From: Immersiella caudata
Lineage: Eukaryota > Ascomycota > Sordariomycetes > Sordariales > Lasiosphaeriaceae
Length of the DNA stretch: 64,000 nt
Direction of reading: 5' to 3'
Assembly (NCBI GenBank): GCA_030512335.1
Contig: JAULSU010000006.1
Span: 2,170,001-2,234,000 of the forward strand
Below the pieces are notes generated by a model, which searched no databases, was not told the DNA's origin, and saw nothing but the letters and a program-made list of their open reading frames with translations. The translations under genes were made by a program, and so were the position numbers. Shown in pieces: positions 43,640 through 54,723 of the stretch (position 1 is its first letter; every line of letters begins with the position of its first letter).

Positions 43640-44190
43640 TTGCAAATGCAATTTCACACTGTACCATCCGTCTACTTGCACTTTTAAGGATGTTGTTGCC
43701 TTATGGCTGCAAGCTATAAATAGCGTCCCCGCAAGCATGACAACCTGCGCAAAAGCTGTTCCAACCCGACCAGCAGAGAGCCTCGGCGTGCCCAAAGCAT
43801 GTAGCAAGACGAGAGCGACCCACAACAAGAAGTTCAGCACCGAGAGAAAGAATGACCAAGGGATTATCACGTCTGTTCTGGGCCCCTCCGCATTGGCTTT
43901 CGTGTAAGGTACTCCGATGTAAGCCAGGATAATAAGCCGGGTAAAGCTTTTACTACCACTAAAGAACACGAGTATCAAGGCCGTCTCCGTGAGGCAGGCG
44001 ATTAGACTAAGTCGCCATCCGAGAATGGCCGGGGACGATAAAGCAGGCTCCCTGACGGTTGGCTGAGAAGGAAAAATGATATTGCCAGGAACACTCCGAA
44101 AACCTCGCCGCGGAAAACGTGGTTGCTCTCGTTGAGCGTGCTCGTCCGGTTCGCAAGCGTCGAACTGGGGTTCGCCATCTCCGGCCTCAC
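43640..44190 (-). CDS. Small hypothetical membrane protein
   Basis: ATG 44190 opens MANPSSTLANRTSTLNESNH. A likely short intron ending TTCCTTCTCAG (near 44066) joins it in phase to TVREPALSSPAILGWRLSLI. Three hydrophobic helices follow: about 44035-43970, 43850-43800 and 43780-43725. The frame continues into the T20 tract and the tRNA-like unit without a natural stop, so the true 3' end is unknown; another intron or a nearer stop by frameshift is possible. The layout recalls four-helix fungal membrane proteins, but no family is recognised. Confidence 0.4.
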
Positions 44191-44509
44191 GTTGTTGGTG
44201 GAAATGTGTGGGAATGATGGGACGGTGGAGGGCTACGGAAAGATAAGGTGGATGGGGACATGGAGATGGAGCTGAGGTGTCTGGGGAGCCTCGCCTACGC
44301 AAACCCACGTCGCAACTAATCAAGGCCGGGTAATCTCTGTAATCACCACTGCTGCAAACCGTGCCGTCTGGTCTGAGCCAGCTCGAATCTCGTCTTGTAT
44401 GGCCGTAGCCTGTCGACTGAGAACTTCAGGGGCAGGAGCAACAGGTAAATGATGGGGGCTTTAATAAACCCCAGGGCCGTAGGGTCAAGGCAAAAATTGA
44501 CATCTCATC

Positions 44510-46315
44510 TCATTGCAAAATTTTCTTGACCCTCTTCAACTCTTCCTCAACCTCTGAAACCCTCGGCCGCCGTGCTATGGCCTCTCGCATACGTGAGTGT
44601 ACCACGCCGTCCGTGTCCTTCAAAAACGCTTTTGCTCGATCAATCTCACCAGCCCAATACTCCCTCGCCACTTCCTGTACGTCCCGTCCATCTCGCGCCA
44701 CCAGCGTTCCCTGGCGTAGCTCCAACACATTTGTCACTCTTCCCTCCTCCCACTCCAGGGCTCCCTCCGTGCAACGCCGCACCAAGTCACGCAACTCCTG
44801 TGGCGTCCTCCTGAATTCCGGAAACCGCAGTCGTGTCTCATTGGCAGCGTTGTCTTGAAGCAGCTCGTGATCAACACCACATCGAATGAAGGGCGTCCCT
44901 TCAAAAATACACCACAAAAGCTTGCCAAGCATGAATACCTGTGCCCTTTCCAGATCCAAGTCCCCGCGTTGCTTTCTTCTCTGTAAGAGGGCAAGCCAGG
45001 GGGCACTAAAGCCTCCTGGAGAATGGTGATATCGATCTTGCTGGCTGCCTGGCGTCCAGCCTGGTATTGCTGTCTCGAGGAGCACCTCGAACTCCTCACA
45101 AAGGCCTTCGCAATCACCCTCGAGCCCAGCGACGAGCGCTTCAAGGTACTCGATGTATGCAACTTCCGGTGGGCTCCACGAGTACCACCCTCCTCGCTGC
45201 TCAAGATCCAGCAGCGCGGCATCAAGTTGACCTGGCTGCGAGCTGCTGGGCTGGAGAACGACGTTGTCGAGCTTCAAGTCAGGATAGAAACCATCCGGAT
45301 GCTTGTTGACGTGCACCAACGCTGAGATGATCTGCTCCGACCACCGGAACTGCTCTTCACGGGTGATTGGCGGCACAGCCCCGACGCCGGCATCATGGAG
45401 ACGTTGCTTCAGCGACCCAAGCGGGAAGTACTCGATCAGAAACCCGCAGACCCCTCTTCTGCCACCGAAGCGACTTTTCTTCGTCACGACGTAGGCCGGC
45501 CAGGGTATGACATTCGGGTGCGGTGGCAAGGTCAGGAGCATTTTCAGCTCGTTGTACATGTACCGCTGGTCGCGAGTGAGTGACTTGAAAACAAATGCCT
45601 CAGCCCCTTGACCGGTCTTCCCAGGCACTGTGACCAATGTGATGGATTCGTGGAGTTGCTTCTGGAACTGCAGATGCTCCCACTCAAGAATGGGTGGCCA
45701 TGCCGCATCAGGTAGGCCCCACATGCTCTGAAGCACCTCAACGCTCTGCATTGCCTGCTCGACTTCGTAGCTAGGACACATGTGGATGCCCGAGACCATC
45801 TCTTCGAGGTTGGTAGCGATGCTGGTGACAAGTATCTGCGAACCGTAGGGCATGCTGAGGTATTGGCTCTCGAAATCCGGTACCCATGACGACCAACGTC
45901 CCAGCGCGCGCAAGAGGTGCTGCGTAGCCGGTGCCATTGCAACCGTACCCCTGCTTGCGCAGAGCAGAGCCTCAGGCTTGAGGATGTCGGTGAGCTGGCC
46001 AGGGTAGTCTTCCACGGGCGGAAGGTACACGTCGATTCGCAGCGGGGGCCTTCCAACCCCAAATGTCGGGATCGCGAAGACCCGCCTCCCGTCGACGTCG
46101 ACCCCATCCACCCTCCATGTTGGCCGGCAGCTTGGCGTCAGACTGTCAATGCGGCTCTGCGGGTTCAGGAACGATGCATCCCACCAGAGATCGTCGTCAA
46201 CTGCCGGATTGACCTCTCTCAACCTCTTCGCAACCCCGCCAGCAGTTGCTGTGCGAGACGTGAACGCGGCCAGAGGGCTCAGAGTATGGCAAAAAACGTC
46301 GCTGGTGAGATCCAT
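44510..46315 (-). CDS. Fungal protein kinase-like protein, atypical catalytic loop
   Basis: 601 residues from ATG 46315 (MDLTSDVFCHTL); an ATG at 46660 would add low-complexity sequence unlike the family. The N-terminal third is unrecognised. The kinase-like domain begins with a glycine loop GKTGQGAEAFVFK, whose lysine is the ATP-binding residue. It continues with ELKMLLTLPPHPNVI (helix C glutamate), FYPDLKLDNVVL in place of HRDxKxxN, and LLDLEQRG in place of DFG. The catalytic Asp, Lys, Asn and metal-binding Asp are kept while His and Arg of HRD are lost, so activity is possible. Similar kinase-like proteins with DxEQRG are common in moulds and are often near HET or NLR genes; substrates are unknown. 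Confidence 0.8.
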   Translation of the reverse strand: MDLTSDVFCHTLSPLAAFTSRTATAGGVAKRLREVNPAVDDDLWWDASFLNPQSRIDSLTPSCRPTWRVDGVDVDGRRVFAIPTFGVGRPPLRIDVYLPPVEDYPGQLTDILKPEALLCASRGTVAMAPATQHLLRALGRWSSWVPDFESQYLSMPYGSQILVTSIATNLEEMVSGIHMCPSYEVEQAMQSVEVLQSMWGLPDAAWPPILEWEHLQFQKQLHESITLVTVPGKTGQGAEAFVFKSLTRDQRYMYNELKMLLTLPPHPNVIPWPAYVVTKKSRFGGRRGVCGFLIEYFPLGSLKQRLHDAGVGAVPPITREEQFRWSEQIISALVHVNKHPDGFYPDLKLDNVVLQPSSSQPGQLDAALLDLEQRGGWYSWSPPEVAYIEYLEALVAGLEGDCEGLCEEFEVLLETAIPGWTPGSQQDRYHHSPGGFSAPWLALLQRRKQRGDLDLERAQVFMLGKLLWCIFEGTPFIRCGVDHELLQDNAANETRLRFPEFRRTPQELRDLVRRCTEGALEWEEGRVTNVLELRQGTLVARDGRDVQEVAREYWAGEIDRAKAFLKDTDGVVHSRMREAIARRPRVSEVEEELKRVKKILQ

Positions 46316-46957
46316 GGAGCCGCGGACGCGGTGTTTGCTCCTCGCCCATGCGCGGCCGCTCGTTGGTGCGGAGGTGGCGCCGGAGGGTCGAGTTGAACTC
46401 GGAAAGCCGAAAGCAGCCGCGGGGTGGGTGTGTAACGTGCAATGCAACCTTCGGGCTCTAGACGCTTGACAAGGGAACCTGGTTCCGTCGTTATTGGCGC
46501 AACATTGAACCCTGAAGGTTGCGTGCAGAAGCCCCGGCCCAGCGATCAAATCACACGAAAGCCGACGCCCCATCTTTGCTGCATCTAGCCTTATGAGGTC
46601 CGCTAGAGATGCAATAGGGGACCACCTCCCGTCTGAGTGGCCACCGAGTGCATGATCCATGCAGCGCTCTGCGTCGGGCGGCTATGGTTGTGGAACTTGT
46701 CACTTCGGAGTCGAACATCGCCTCCCCGCTGCTCGAATTCGGGGCTGGACTTTTCTTCTCGTGTCGCAACTGGGTTCCACAAAACTTCGGAAGCCGAACG
46801 GACGGGCGTCTTCTTCCCTCAAGCCTGATGAAGAGGGACCATGCGGGGGTTTCGATCCCGCCATCCCTTCGTATTTTGACAAGTAGGATATCATAATTTT
46901 TTTGGTCCCTTGAACTTCCTGAACGCCGAAGCAACCCCGCTTCTGTGCACCAACCGA
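46316..46957. other. Intergenic, 642 bp
   Basis: Upstream of the kinase-like gene and downstream of the dioxygenase. Open frames on both strands overlap and show no motifs. Confidence 0.5.
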
Positions 46958-48324
46958 CTAGGACGTTAGCCGCTCGCTCAGCCGAAATCGAACCTTGGGT
47001 ACATCGACGATATTCCATCGCTCCCCCAACTCGTTGTCGCCGTAAATCCTTGAGCTCCCTTCCTGTAGCGCGCGGGGTAGCTTCCACGCAAAGACTGTGT
47101 TCCTCAGCCACGCGCGAACAAGGTACCGCGATGCGCTGGGCGAGTCGGCAAAAGCCTCTCGCGAATGTAGAATGCAATGATTGTTGATGAAAAGAAGGTC
47201 GCCGGGTTCGGCGTCCAGCGTGATCTGGTTCTGCTTGGCCACTTCCTCCACAATGTCAAGAGCTTCTCGCTGTGCCGGGCTGAGCGAAGCGAGTCCTGAT
47301 GCCCGTTTGATGCCGTCCAGCCCAAGCAACGGCTCCCGGGCGAAGTTCATGATGATTCGACCGTCGTGGTAGAAGAGAAGCGGCCGTGTGCTGCACTCGA
47401 AGAACTTCCCGCGGCTGGTTCACCACAGTTAGCTTCACTGGCGCACACAAATCCGATAAAAATCGCATACCTGTCAAACGGCCAGATGGGTTGTGCCAGC
47501 AAGTCGCAAACCTGTGGGTATGATTCCTTGAGCTTGTTGTAGATTGTCCATGACGAAGAAAGCAAGTTCCTTCCACCCTCGACGGCACATGCCCGTGTCT
47601 GTAGTGCCAGGATGTCGCAGAAGGTGTCTGTATGGAAGGTCTAGAAGATGAGGCGTGAGCTTGAATCCCGGGAAAGTTGCTGAGCCGATAGCACTACTGA
47701 CCGATGCCCTGGATGAATACCGTGTCGGTCTGTCATGTTGGGGCGCTTTGGATAACTTTGCATCGCGGATGTGCACTGGCTAGCAATCAGCTTTGTAACT
47801 TGCTTCAGCCTCCAGGGCTCAACTCACTCAACATGTTCCCGTCCTCATCTTGCCTGCCCCTCTTGGCGCCAATATAACTTGAAATGCCCAAAAAGACAAC
47901 AACATTATCCTCGGCGGAAAAGTCCTCTGGCCTAAGTCCGCGAACCGCACCAAATCCCTTGCCGTTGTGGATGTCGAGCGCGAGCTGGAGCAATCTTGGG
48001 CCCAAATTGGGCAGGGGGAACGTGCTTGGGTCTACTTCGCTCCCATAGAGGCCCAAGCCTGCCCAAGTGTCAGATATCATGCCTGCACCGGCTGGAAGAT
48101 TGATACCTACTGTTAAAATGACAAACAGCACTCTGAACCTCAGCCACATCATCCCGACTCAACGTGAAGACAATGTCGTCGTCGCTCTGGAACGTCGATG
48201 AATCCCAGCAAGTCTCGCCTTCCATCCGCGTCGGCCAATTCCGACTGTCGGGGTCGCTCGCCTTCAAACGGAGACTCCCCCAAGCATGTTCCCGCAGCGT
48301 TGGTACAGCAGTCTCCACGCCCAT
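46958..48324 (-). CDS. TauD/TfdA-family Fe(II)/2-oxoglutarate dioxygenase
   Basis: Five exons, complement(join(46958..47414,47471..47640,47702..47775,47828..48058,48111..48324)), total 1146 bp, 381 residues; every junction keeps phase. Key parts are STFPLPNLGPRLLQLALDIH, then HIRDAKLSKAP, then TFHTDTFCDILALQ with the HxD iron ligands (His, Asp). GGRNLLSSSWTIYNKL follows, and NNHCILHSREAF carries the distal histidine and the arginine that binds 2-oxoglutarate. Fungal relatives are annotated as taurine-catabolism dioxygenases, but many have unknown substrates. Downstream of a zinc-cluster regulator gene on the same strand (442 bp away), which may control it. The start at 48324 fits family N-termini; an internal Met at 48225 is possible. 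Confidence 0.88.
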
Positions 48325-48766
48325 GATGAATAAGGTAGGCAACACTTTGCTCGATATCAAACACTCGTGGTGGAGGGGAAAATGCAAGCAGACTCCAAAA
48401 TTCACAACAAAACGCAGCGCTCCATTTATCCCACAACGCGACTCCTCATGCGGCTCAAGTTGCCGGTTGTCCACCAGAATAGCTCTCGTGCAAAGGGTCT
48501 TCTCCGTGGCGAGCTTGACGGCAGGAGGGGGCCAGCCTGCAGGACGGGTCGAGTCCACCATGCACAGGTCGAGCAACCCCTCCATCTTCGTGCGAAGGAA
48601 CTGCGCTGTGATAAGTTCGGCTAAGCTCATTGGCGGGGCACCCAATTTTGTGGTGTAATTCGATAGGTCCAGGCCGGACGCCGTACATGACAGTGAGGGG
48701 TCGAAGGTCAGCTAGGGGGAGTAGTGCTGTCCTGGGCAAAAGCAGCACATTCCTGGGGATGCTGCA
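48325..48766. promoter_or_regulatory. Region between regulator and dioxygenase genes
   Basis: 442 bp upstream of the dioxygenase. It is open in one minus-strand frame, but without recognisable sequence, so treated as the promoter. Confidence 0.4.
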
Positions 48767-51040
48767 TCATGCCACATGCACCTGTGAGGTCGGTGTCTCC
48801 GCAGGAGGAGCATGCTCGAGGGTTTCGCGAGGTGCCCAATCCGAATCGAAGAGTTGGCTTGTGTACCAGTACGGATGGTGATAGTCGTCGCTCTGATTGA
48901 TTGCTCGGAATTTCGGGGCTGTCAAAGTCAGCATGAAGCCACCGCGCAATATATCCAGTTGAATTTGTCACCTTTTTCCACAACGAAGTCGCGACACTGT
49001 CCCATGAAAGTGGTCTGTTCCGGATCCAGCCGAGCCATCCTGCGCACTTTGGGGGACCCCCAATCGAACTGCCTCGTGAAGAGCTGCTGCCCCTTGTAGC
49101 AGTAGTGGAAGTGTGCCAGTATCGTCTTTGCCCCCGAGTTCGTGGCGCGCACGAGCGGCATGTCCAGGTACTGGATCTTTGAGAGGGCGTCAGTGAGTTG
49201 AATGCACCGGAAGAACCACATGCCCGCTTACCTTGGCTTTCCTTCTGGAAGCAAACTGCCTCTGGAAGTTCATCTGCATTTCGTAGTTTTGCAGCAGGAT
49301 GAATGAAGTTAGGAACGTGACATACCAGTCCTTGGGACTGTGAATGTTGAATGTTCCTTGCAGTTCTCGTAGGACATCTTTGCGCAGCGGCGTGAGAACT
49401 CTGTGGATGATTATAGACGCAATCTGGTAGTCCAAATACGACGGAAGAGAGTCCCAGTCGTAGAATGGATCTTTTGGGGCGTTGCGGAGGTCGGGATCTT
49501 GACGTCCGTCGGGAGTCCAGCAGCGCCACTTCGACTCAATGAAGCGGCACGCTACCCAGAGCCTCAGCGTTTTCTGCAGCATTCTGTTCTGTTGAGAAAG
49601 CCGTTAGGATGATACATCGGCAACGGGGCTAGCATTACTTACGGGCACTGGGAAAACGGAAGCCCGATACGCTTGCTGGAAGATGTCCCACACCAACACG
49701 TTCGTGTCATCGAGACACTCATAGAGATATTGAGTGACACCGCGATCAATGTACTCGTTCATGGCCTGTACCACAGCGTCCGGGTCGGCGATTGCCCATG
49801 GTACCGCGTACATCGGCCTTCCTTTTAGATCCACATCGGTAGAGTTGGCAGGCGGGACGAACTCTCGTAGCTCGACCTGGAAGCTCATGGGGCCTTGGAG
49901 CTGGCCGAGACATAAAATCTTGGACGAAGAACCCGTCCATTGCCGTTCGAGGTGAAAGTCGCCATGGTTGGGTCCGATCATTGGGTGAGCCCGGTAAAAT
50001 GGCATGTAATCCAGACCCGTGCGGAACAGCGTGCTGTCTGTCACCATGTAGCGAAGACAAGGCAACCGACTCATTCTCACAGTCTTTTGCTGGCAAGTTA
50101 GGCATGGACCACGAGGGTTCGTGGGATCCGGAATGCACTGCAAAAAAAAGTCAGGGAACACGACCGAGGGTGATGGAAAATCGCGAGCACTCACTCTGTT
50201 TCGTTGCATTCTGCACCGGACGCACGCGTGGACCTGGCGGGTAAGGTGGGTGTCTTTCTTCTTCGCTCCTTGGTACGGGCTTCTCTTCTTCCTGAGTTTG
50301 TGTGAGGATGACTGCGATGAGTTCTGAGTCGGTGATCTCCCGGTCTTTGGTGCGATGAGGTGATAGCGCTTCTCCCCGGAGCCGGTCGTGGGCGACATAG
50401 GGGTTTGGAAAGAGGACACAGAACCTGGAGACGAGGAGATGATCGCCCAGTCGGCCCCCACGCTCTCCAACTCCCTATTCTGCCCTTCAACGGGGGCGCG
50501 TGAGCCACTATCGGGGTCGATTTGCATCGGGTTGACGGAGACGAAGGATTCCCCGCCGTCCTCCTCCACTCTGGATTCGTCTTGCGCCGGATGCTGCCCC
50601 GCAGAATCGTCAAAGTCCCAGAGTCCGGCATCACAATCGTACCACACGGCTTGTGGGTTCAAAAGGATAACCTCTGTCCCTTCGTTGCGGGCACCCTCCG
50701 AGTTCACCGAAGCGGCAGATGGCTGGTCGGGATATTCCTCAAACTCGACGGAATCCACGTCCATGGGGTCATTGCGGTGGAAAACCTGCACATGATGCCA
50801 GGGCAATGGTGCGTTTGGGTCGCCGACGCCGCGCGCGGTCAGGGAGCCGGCAACATCTCCGGGTCCAGCGGCGGCGAAATGAGTGGGGATGCCGTGGGCG
50901 GAGGCGGCAGCGGTCTGGGCGCGATTGCTGGCGTCGGTTGCCTCACTCTCTCGTCGCTGCTGGATCAGTTCGTCGACGGTGAGATTCAGGAGACCAGCGA
51001 CGCGTTGGATGTCCGCCAAATCTTTTGCCGAGAACTCCAT
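48767..51040 (-). CDS. Zn(II)2Cys6-like fungal transcription factor
   Basis: Five exons, complement(join(48767..48918,48972..49176,49232..49588,49643..50137,50195..51040)), total 2055 bp, 684 residues, all phases consistent and introns 53-57 bp. The zinc cluster is internal and split by the first intron: HACVRCRMQRNR ends exon 1 (Cys273, Cys276), and C283 begins exon 2, followed by C294, C297 and a late C309. A basic stretch KLRKKRSPYQGAKKK precedes it. The downstream regulatory part has RLWVACRFIESKWRCW and a C-terminal YWYTSQLFDSDWAPRE, as in a recurrent group of mould regulators. ATG 51040 starts MEFSAKDLADIQRVAGLLNL, a plausible N-terminus. Tandem with the dioxygenase gene. Confidence 0.88.
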
Positions 51041-52257
51041 CGTGGCGGCCAGAAGTGAGCGAGAATGGCGCTGTCGTTGCGGATGGGGCAGTGCTGCGTC
51101 TTGATATCCTAGATCCCACGGTGCGGCTCTAGGCAAAGTCCTTCACTAGGTCACACCGTCCGCAGGAATCTGTCGCGGGGAAGGGGTCCAGTGTGCCGCT
51201 GGTCGACCAATCACAGCGGCCGGACACGACCACTGAAACCGATAAAAAATCGAGCCAACGACAGCGAGCGTCTTGCCGGCGCGGTCAAGCATAACCGGCC
51301 GCGCCACTCTGGGCGCTGGCTGCAGCGTGCTAATCAGACGCTCGCCGATGCTCGCGCAACCAATAGGGCGCCCCAGTCCAAACCGTTTAGGGGACACCAA
51401 CGCTTTCAGAAGGGCGAGCTCGCTTGTTTTCGAGAGCACCCGGCGAGTCGTTCAACGGTTGCCTAAGTTCTAGATCGCAGCCCGTACTTGACACCGGGAA
51501 TATCGGATATCGATTCACCAGGATCAAAACCGATATCACGCTGGATGGGGAAGTCGGCCCACGTCACTGTGATGCGAGCTAGCCGATCACAAAGGAGCTA
51601 TCGTGTCGTGTGGCGAATTGTGTGTCGAACCGCATTCCGACGACGCACCTCCAGGCACACGTCCAAGCAGCATCATTGGTGATAAATCATACCGCATCCT
51701 TAGTTCCCACCAGAGATTCACGGATCAGGGAACCATTTGTCACCGACGTTGAGTGAACTCCGCAATGGTGGACTCCGCCGATGAAGCCTCCGTGGTCTGC
51801 GCGTCGAGATCCGCAGATGGGACGGACATCGCTTCCAGTGAAGGTGTTGTGCTGGCTGCTTGATGGTTGTTCCACAAAAGCATTCCGACGGGACCACGGG
51901 ATTCTTCGAGGCGCGACTCGATGACTGGACATACCAACTCGTGAATTCAACCATCGAAGTTTCTTTCCGGGATTGGACGGGATGAGAACCGACCCGCTGA
52001 GACATCGTGCCCCGCTGATTCCGATGTCGAGTGATTCGATTGACGAACAAGCGGTGGAAATTGGTTGAAAGGCCGCGCTCCCGAACATGGGCGAAAACCG
52101 AATGTGGGGCGCGTATGAGCTGATGGTCTAGAATCGAGCCCCAAGCACGACCTGGAAGCAGCTGCAACCTGGAAGGCGTTGGGCGTGGGCGTCGGTGTGG
52201 TCGGCCAAGACACCCGATTTCGCTCCGTGATTTTGATTGAAACATTGCATCAAAGAA
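51041..52257. other. Intergenic, no supported gene
   Basis: Promoter side of the regulator gene plus unrecognised sequence. A 189-codon minus frame (51718-52287) is open but basic, low in hydrophobic periodicity and without motifs. Confidence 0.4.
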
Positions 52258-52569
52258 ATGGAAGGCGGGGTTCCGTCCAGTTTTCACTCCCTGGAGCGAG
52301 TTGAGTCAGCGCGCTCGCCACTACCCCAGGAGCTGTTGGAAAGAATCGCGGATGGCAAGTGCGAACAAGATGTCCTTACCTAGGCCCTGAAGGATACTGT
52401 GGTGGGCGCTTTTCCAGGGATAGGAATCGAGATCAGCCCTAACCTAGAAGGCCCGGGAGGCAACCCCGTCGAAAGCCAAGGGGGCAGTCGCCTCGACTTC
52501 ACGTCCTGGTGCCGGCAATGGGAAGCCAATAAATCTCTCGATCTTCACCGGTGGGCACGACGATGGTGA
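52258..52569 (+). pseudogene. 103-codon frame with one internal TAG, unknown
   Basis: ATG 52258 to TGA 52569 reads LPQELLERIADG, then a TAG at 52381-52383, then ALKDTVVGAFPGIGIEISPN in the same frame. The early segment looks like the first helix of an F-box. The coding character continues after the stop, so a CAG-to-TAG change in a former gene is likely. No downstream exon could be tied to it. Confidence 0.35.
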
Positions 52570-53556
52570 GTCTGGTAAGTAGCATTATGTACAACTTCAA
52601 TGTGGCCTCTCAGCGCCCACCACATCATCACTTCGTCCGTCACAGTAGCGCTGACTCCCTGTTCCTGCCCCAGTTGAGCAGTGATCGACGACACGGGCTG
52701 CCTGTTCCTATCGGCCTTCCTTGTTACGTCTACAAATTCCAAAACTGTTTTGCCAGGAAAGGTTACCAGTTGATCAATTCCAATCTCGCATTTCAGATCG
52801 GGTTGGCGTCGTCCAATCAGGAGCATGTGTATTCTTTGTTGCAGGGCATCGTAACCGGTGAGAACCGCTGGGCAGCGGCTCGATCCTCGACGGCGCCTCT
52901 TCTACGTCATTTCGCACGAAGTCTATTCAAATATTGCGCAGACTACCCACCGCCGACTCCAAATTACCGTTTATCAATAGGGTCCTACGCCTACCATCCC
53001 CCCAAGTCATACACAGTTGGCCACAAGTATGAAAGCTGAGATGCATGACGACGCCGAGCATTGAGTCGGGTACAACGATACCTGAATTGCCTCTACCAGA
53101 TATATCCTCACAGGCGCACTCCAGTGTTAAGGTGTTGTAGCTGATATACTTCTTCTCCAATTCAGACGTCAACGTGGCGCAGGTCCGTGATAGTCTCTTC
53201 AGTTGCCCAACCCGACTTTGCCACAAACTTATCGCCGTCCTCCAAGGAGACCAACTAGGCCAAGTCCTCAGACCCAGGAATTTCGAACCACTTTGTCCTT
53301 CTGAAAGCCTCGGGTTAGCGACGGCCATGCAAACTCGGAGGTCCTTCACGAGACGGCGGCGGGCCCAATAAACAAGTTTGATGTTATACTGACTAACACG
53401 CTGAACTTCGCCCCTGTTCCAGTGTGTCATCGCACGAGGGCGCATTTGTTCCATGATCATACCAGGATGTGGCCGTCTGATGAAGGGGAATTTTTCGCGT
53501 TGAGGGATATTTCCTGGGTGTTGAAATCGACAACACGTATCCCAGTCACGAAACAC
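52545..53556 (-). pseudogene. Unrecognised gene or gene relic in two blocks
   Basis: Block 1 (53556-52927) is an open 210-codon stretch with protein-like composition: FRDWDTCCRFQHPGNIPQR, LSEGQSGSKFLGLRTWPSW, SRTCATLTSELEKKYISYNT. It starts from GTG rather than ATG, and in-frame stops lie just upstream. Block 2 (about 52900-52545) encodes EIGIDQLVTFPGKTVLEFVD and VTDEVMMWWALRGHIEV. The two are in different frames with no convincing intron between. Possibly one decayed gene. No family recognised. Confidence 0.35.
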
Positions 53557-54723
53557 GAGCTCCCATAGCCGTTCCCGTCATCTTTGCAGTCAAACTTCTG
53601 AAGTATCGATCGTAACCATGCTCGTTGTAGTGAGGCAGGAGAGCAAGTCATTTCACAGCGCTCTCTGGGCTAGGGTGAGGTCTTCGATCGAGGATGCGAC
53701 CCTTGGCGGGTTCGGGGGCCGAGGGGCGGACGCGGCAAGATGGTCTCCCGAATCGGCTTCCGGGGAATCTAGCAAGCTCCTATACCCAGGTTGTTCCGTC
53801 ATGTCGGTAACCTGACCTTGCGTTAATTTTTCAGGTTCGGTTGACGAAGTATGGATACCTACCTAACTCTTGGCGTCAAGCAGAATGCCAGAGGAAGGTC
53901 AGCGTTCGAGCGTTTGCGACGGGAGCACTTATTGGTTCCGGTGTGGGTGATGACTTGGAAGACGTAATCTGGCAAGACGGAAACAGTGTTGAACCGGAGG
54001 ACCGTTGGAGAGATGTTTGGCAAGAAGGGGTTGCGGAAGCGAAGCGTCTCACTGGAATTCTAGATAAGGTTTGCAACGCCGCTGCCCAAGAAGAAACGCA
54101 AAGTTTGGTTGCAGTCAGTGGCAGCGGCTTGCTAGAATCTCTACGAACTCGGAATAAGGAAGGGCTGGGGCAGACCAGGCTCTTGGGCCTCCTCCTGCAA
54201 ACGCTGGGAAGCATTGCTTTGCCAACGGAGCGCATGGGAAAGTTGAGATGGAGGACAGAGGGATTGTTCCCGATCAAAGCGACAATGTGGGCCCACAGCC
54301 CCCGTGCCCCGTGCCCCGTGCCCCACAACCCACCACACACGTTGCGACGGAAGCCATTCGTGGGGCGGGTCAGATTTCACGTTTGGTATCAACATGGACC
54401 CGCCATGCGCCGTAAACGAGATTAGTTGAGTTTTGGGTAGCTCGAATGCCCAAGACCGAAGTTGGAATCAGTTTTCGACACCACGCCCACTAGCCATACC
54501 GATGAAGAGGCTACTTCAACTGAGTTGTTGAAGCATTTAGACGTACCCCAATCCACGTCGTCAGCCAAGTTCCAAGTCGGCAACCCAGAAGGGTTTTCGG
54601 GGGCTATGACGGCATGACCCACCTCGAGCCTCCACGCAACGGATAAAAGATGCGGTAAACCCGATTGTTGACTCACCACGCAAATCTCGTTTTCTTCACC
54701 ACAGAGAGGATACGACCGCGACA
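53557..54723. other. Intergenic with CCCCGTG tandem repeat
   Basis: A short tandem repeat CCCGTGC lies at about 54301-54322. A 194-codon plus frame (53841-54425) and its minus-strand shadow have no motifs. Confidence 0.4.

Noticed and set aside
46551..47177. 208-codon minus-strand frame overlapping the end of the dioxygenase gene
   Set aside because: It is a shadow of the dioxygenase's last exon in another frame and has no features of its own.
51718..52287. 189-codon open frame on the minus strand
   Set aside because: Arginine- and histidine-rich with no domain or conserved-looking block; two other frames are also open over part of the region.
53841..54425. 194-codon open frame on the plus strand
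   Set aside because: No motif, a comparable frame is open on the opposite strand, and its tail runs through a CCCCGTG tandem repeat. Not enough to call a gene.
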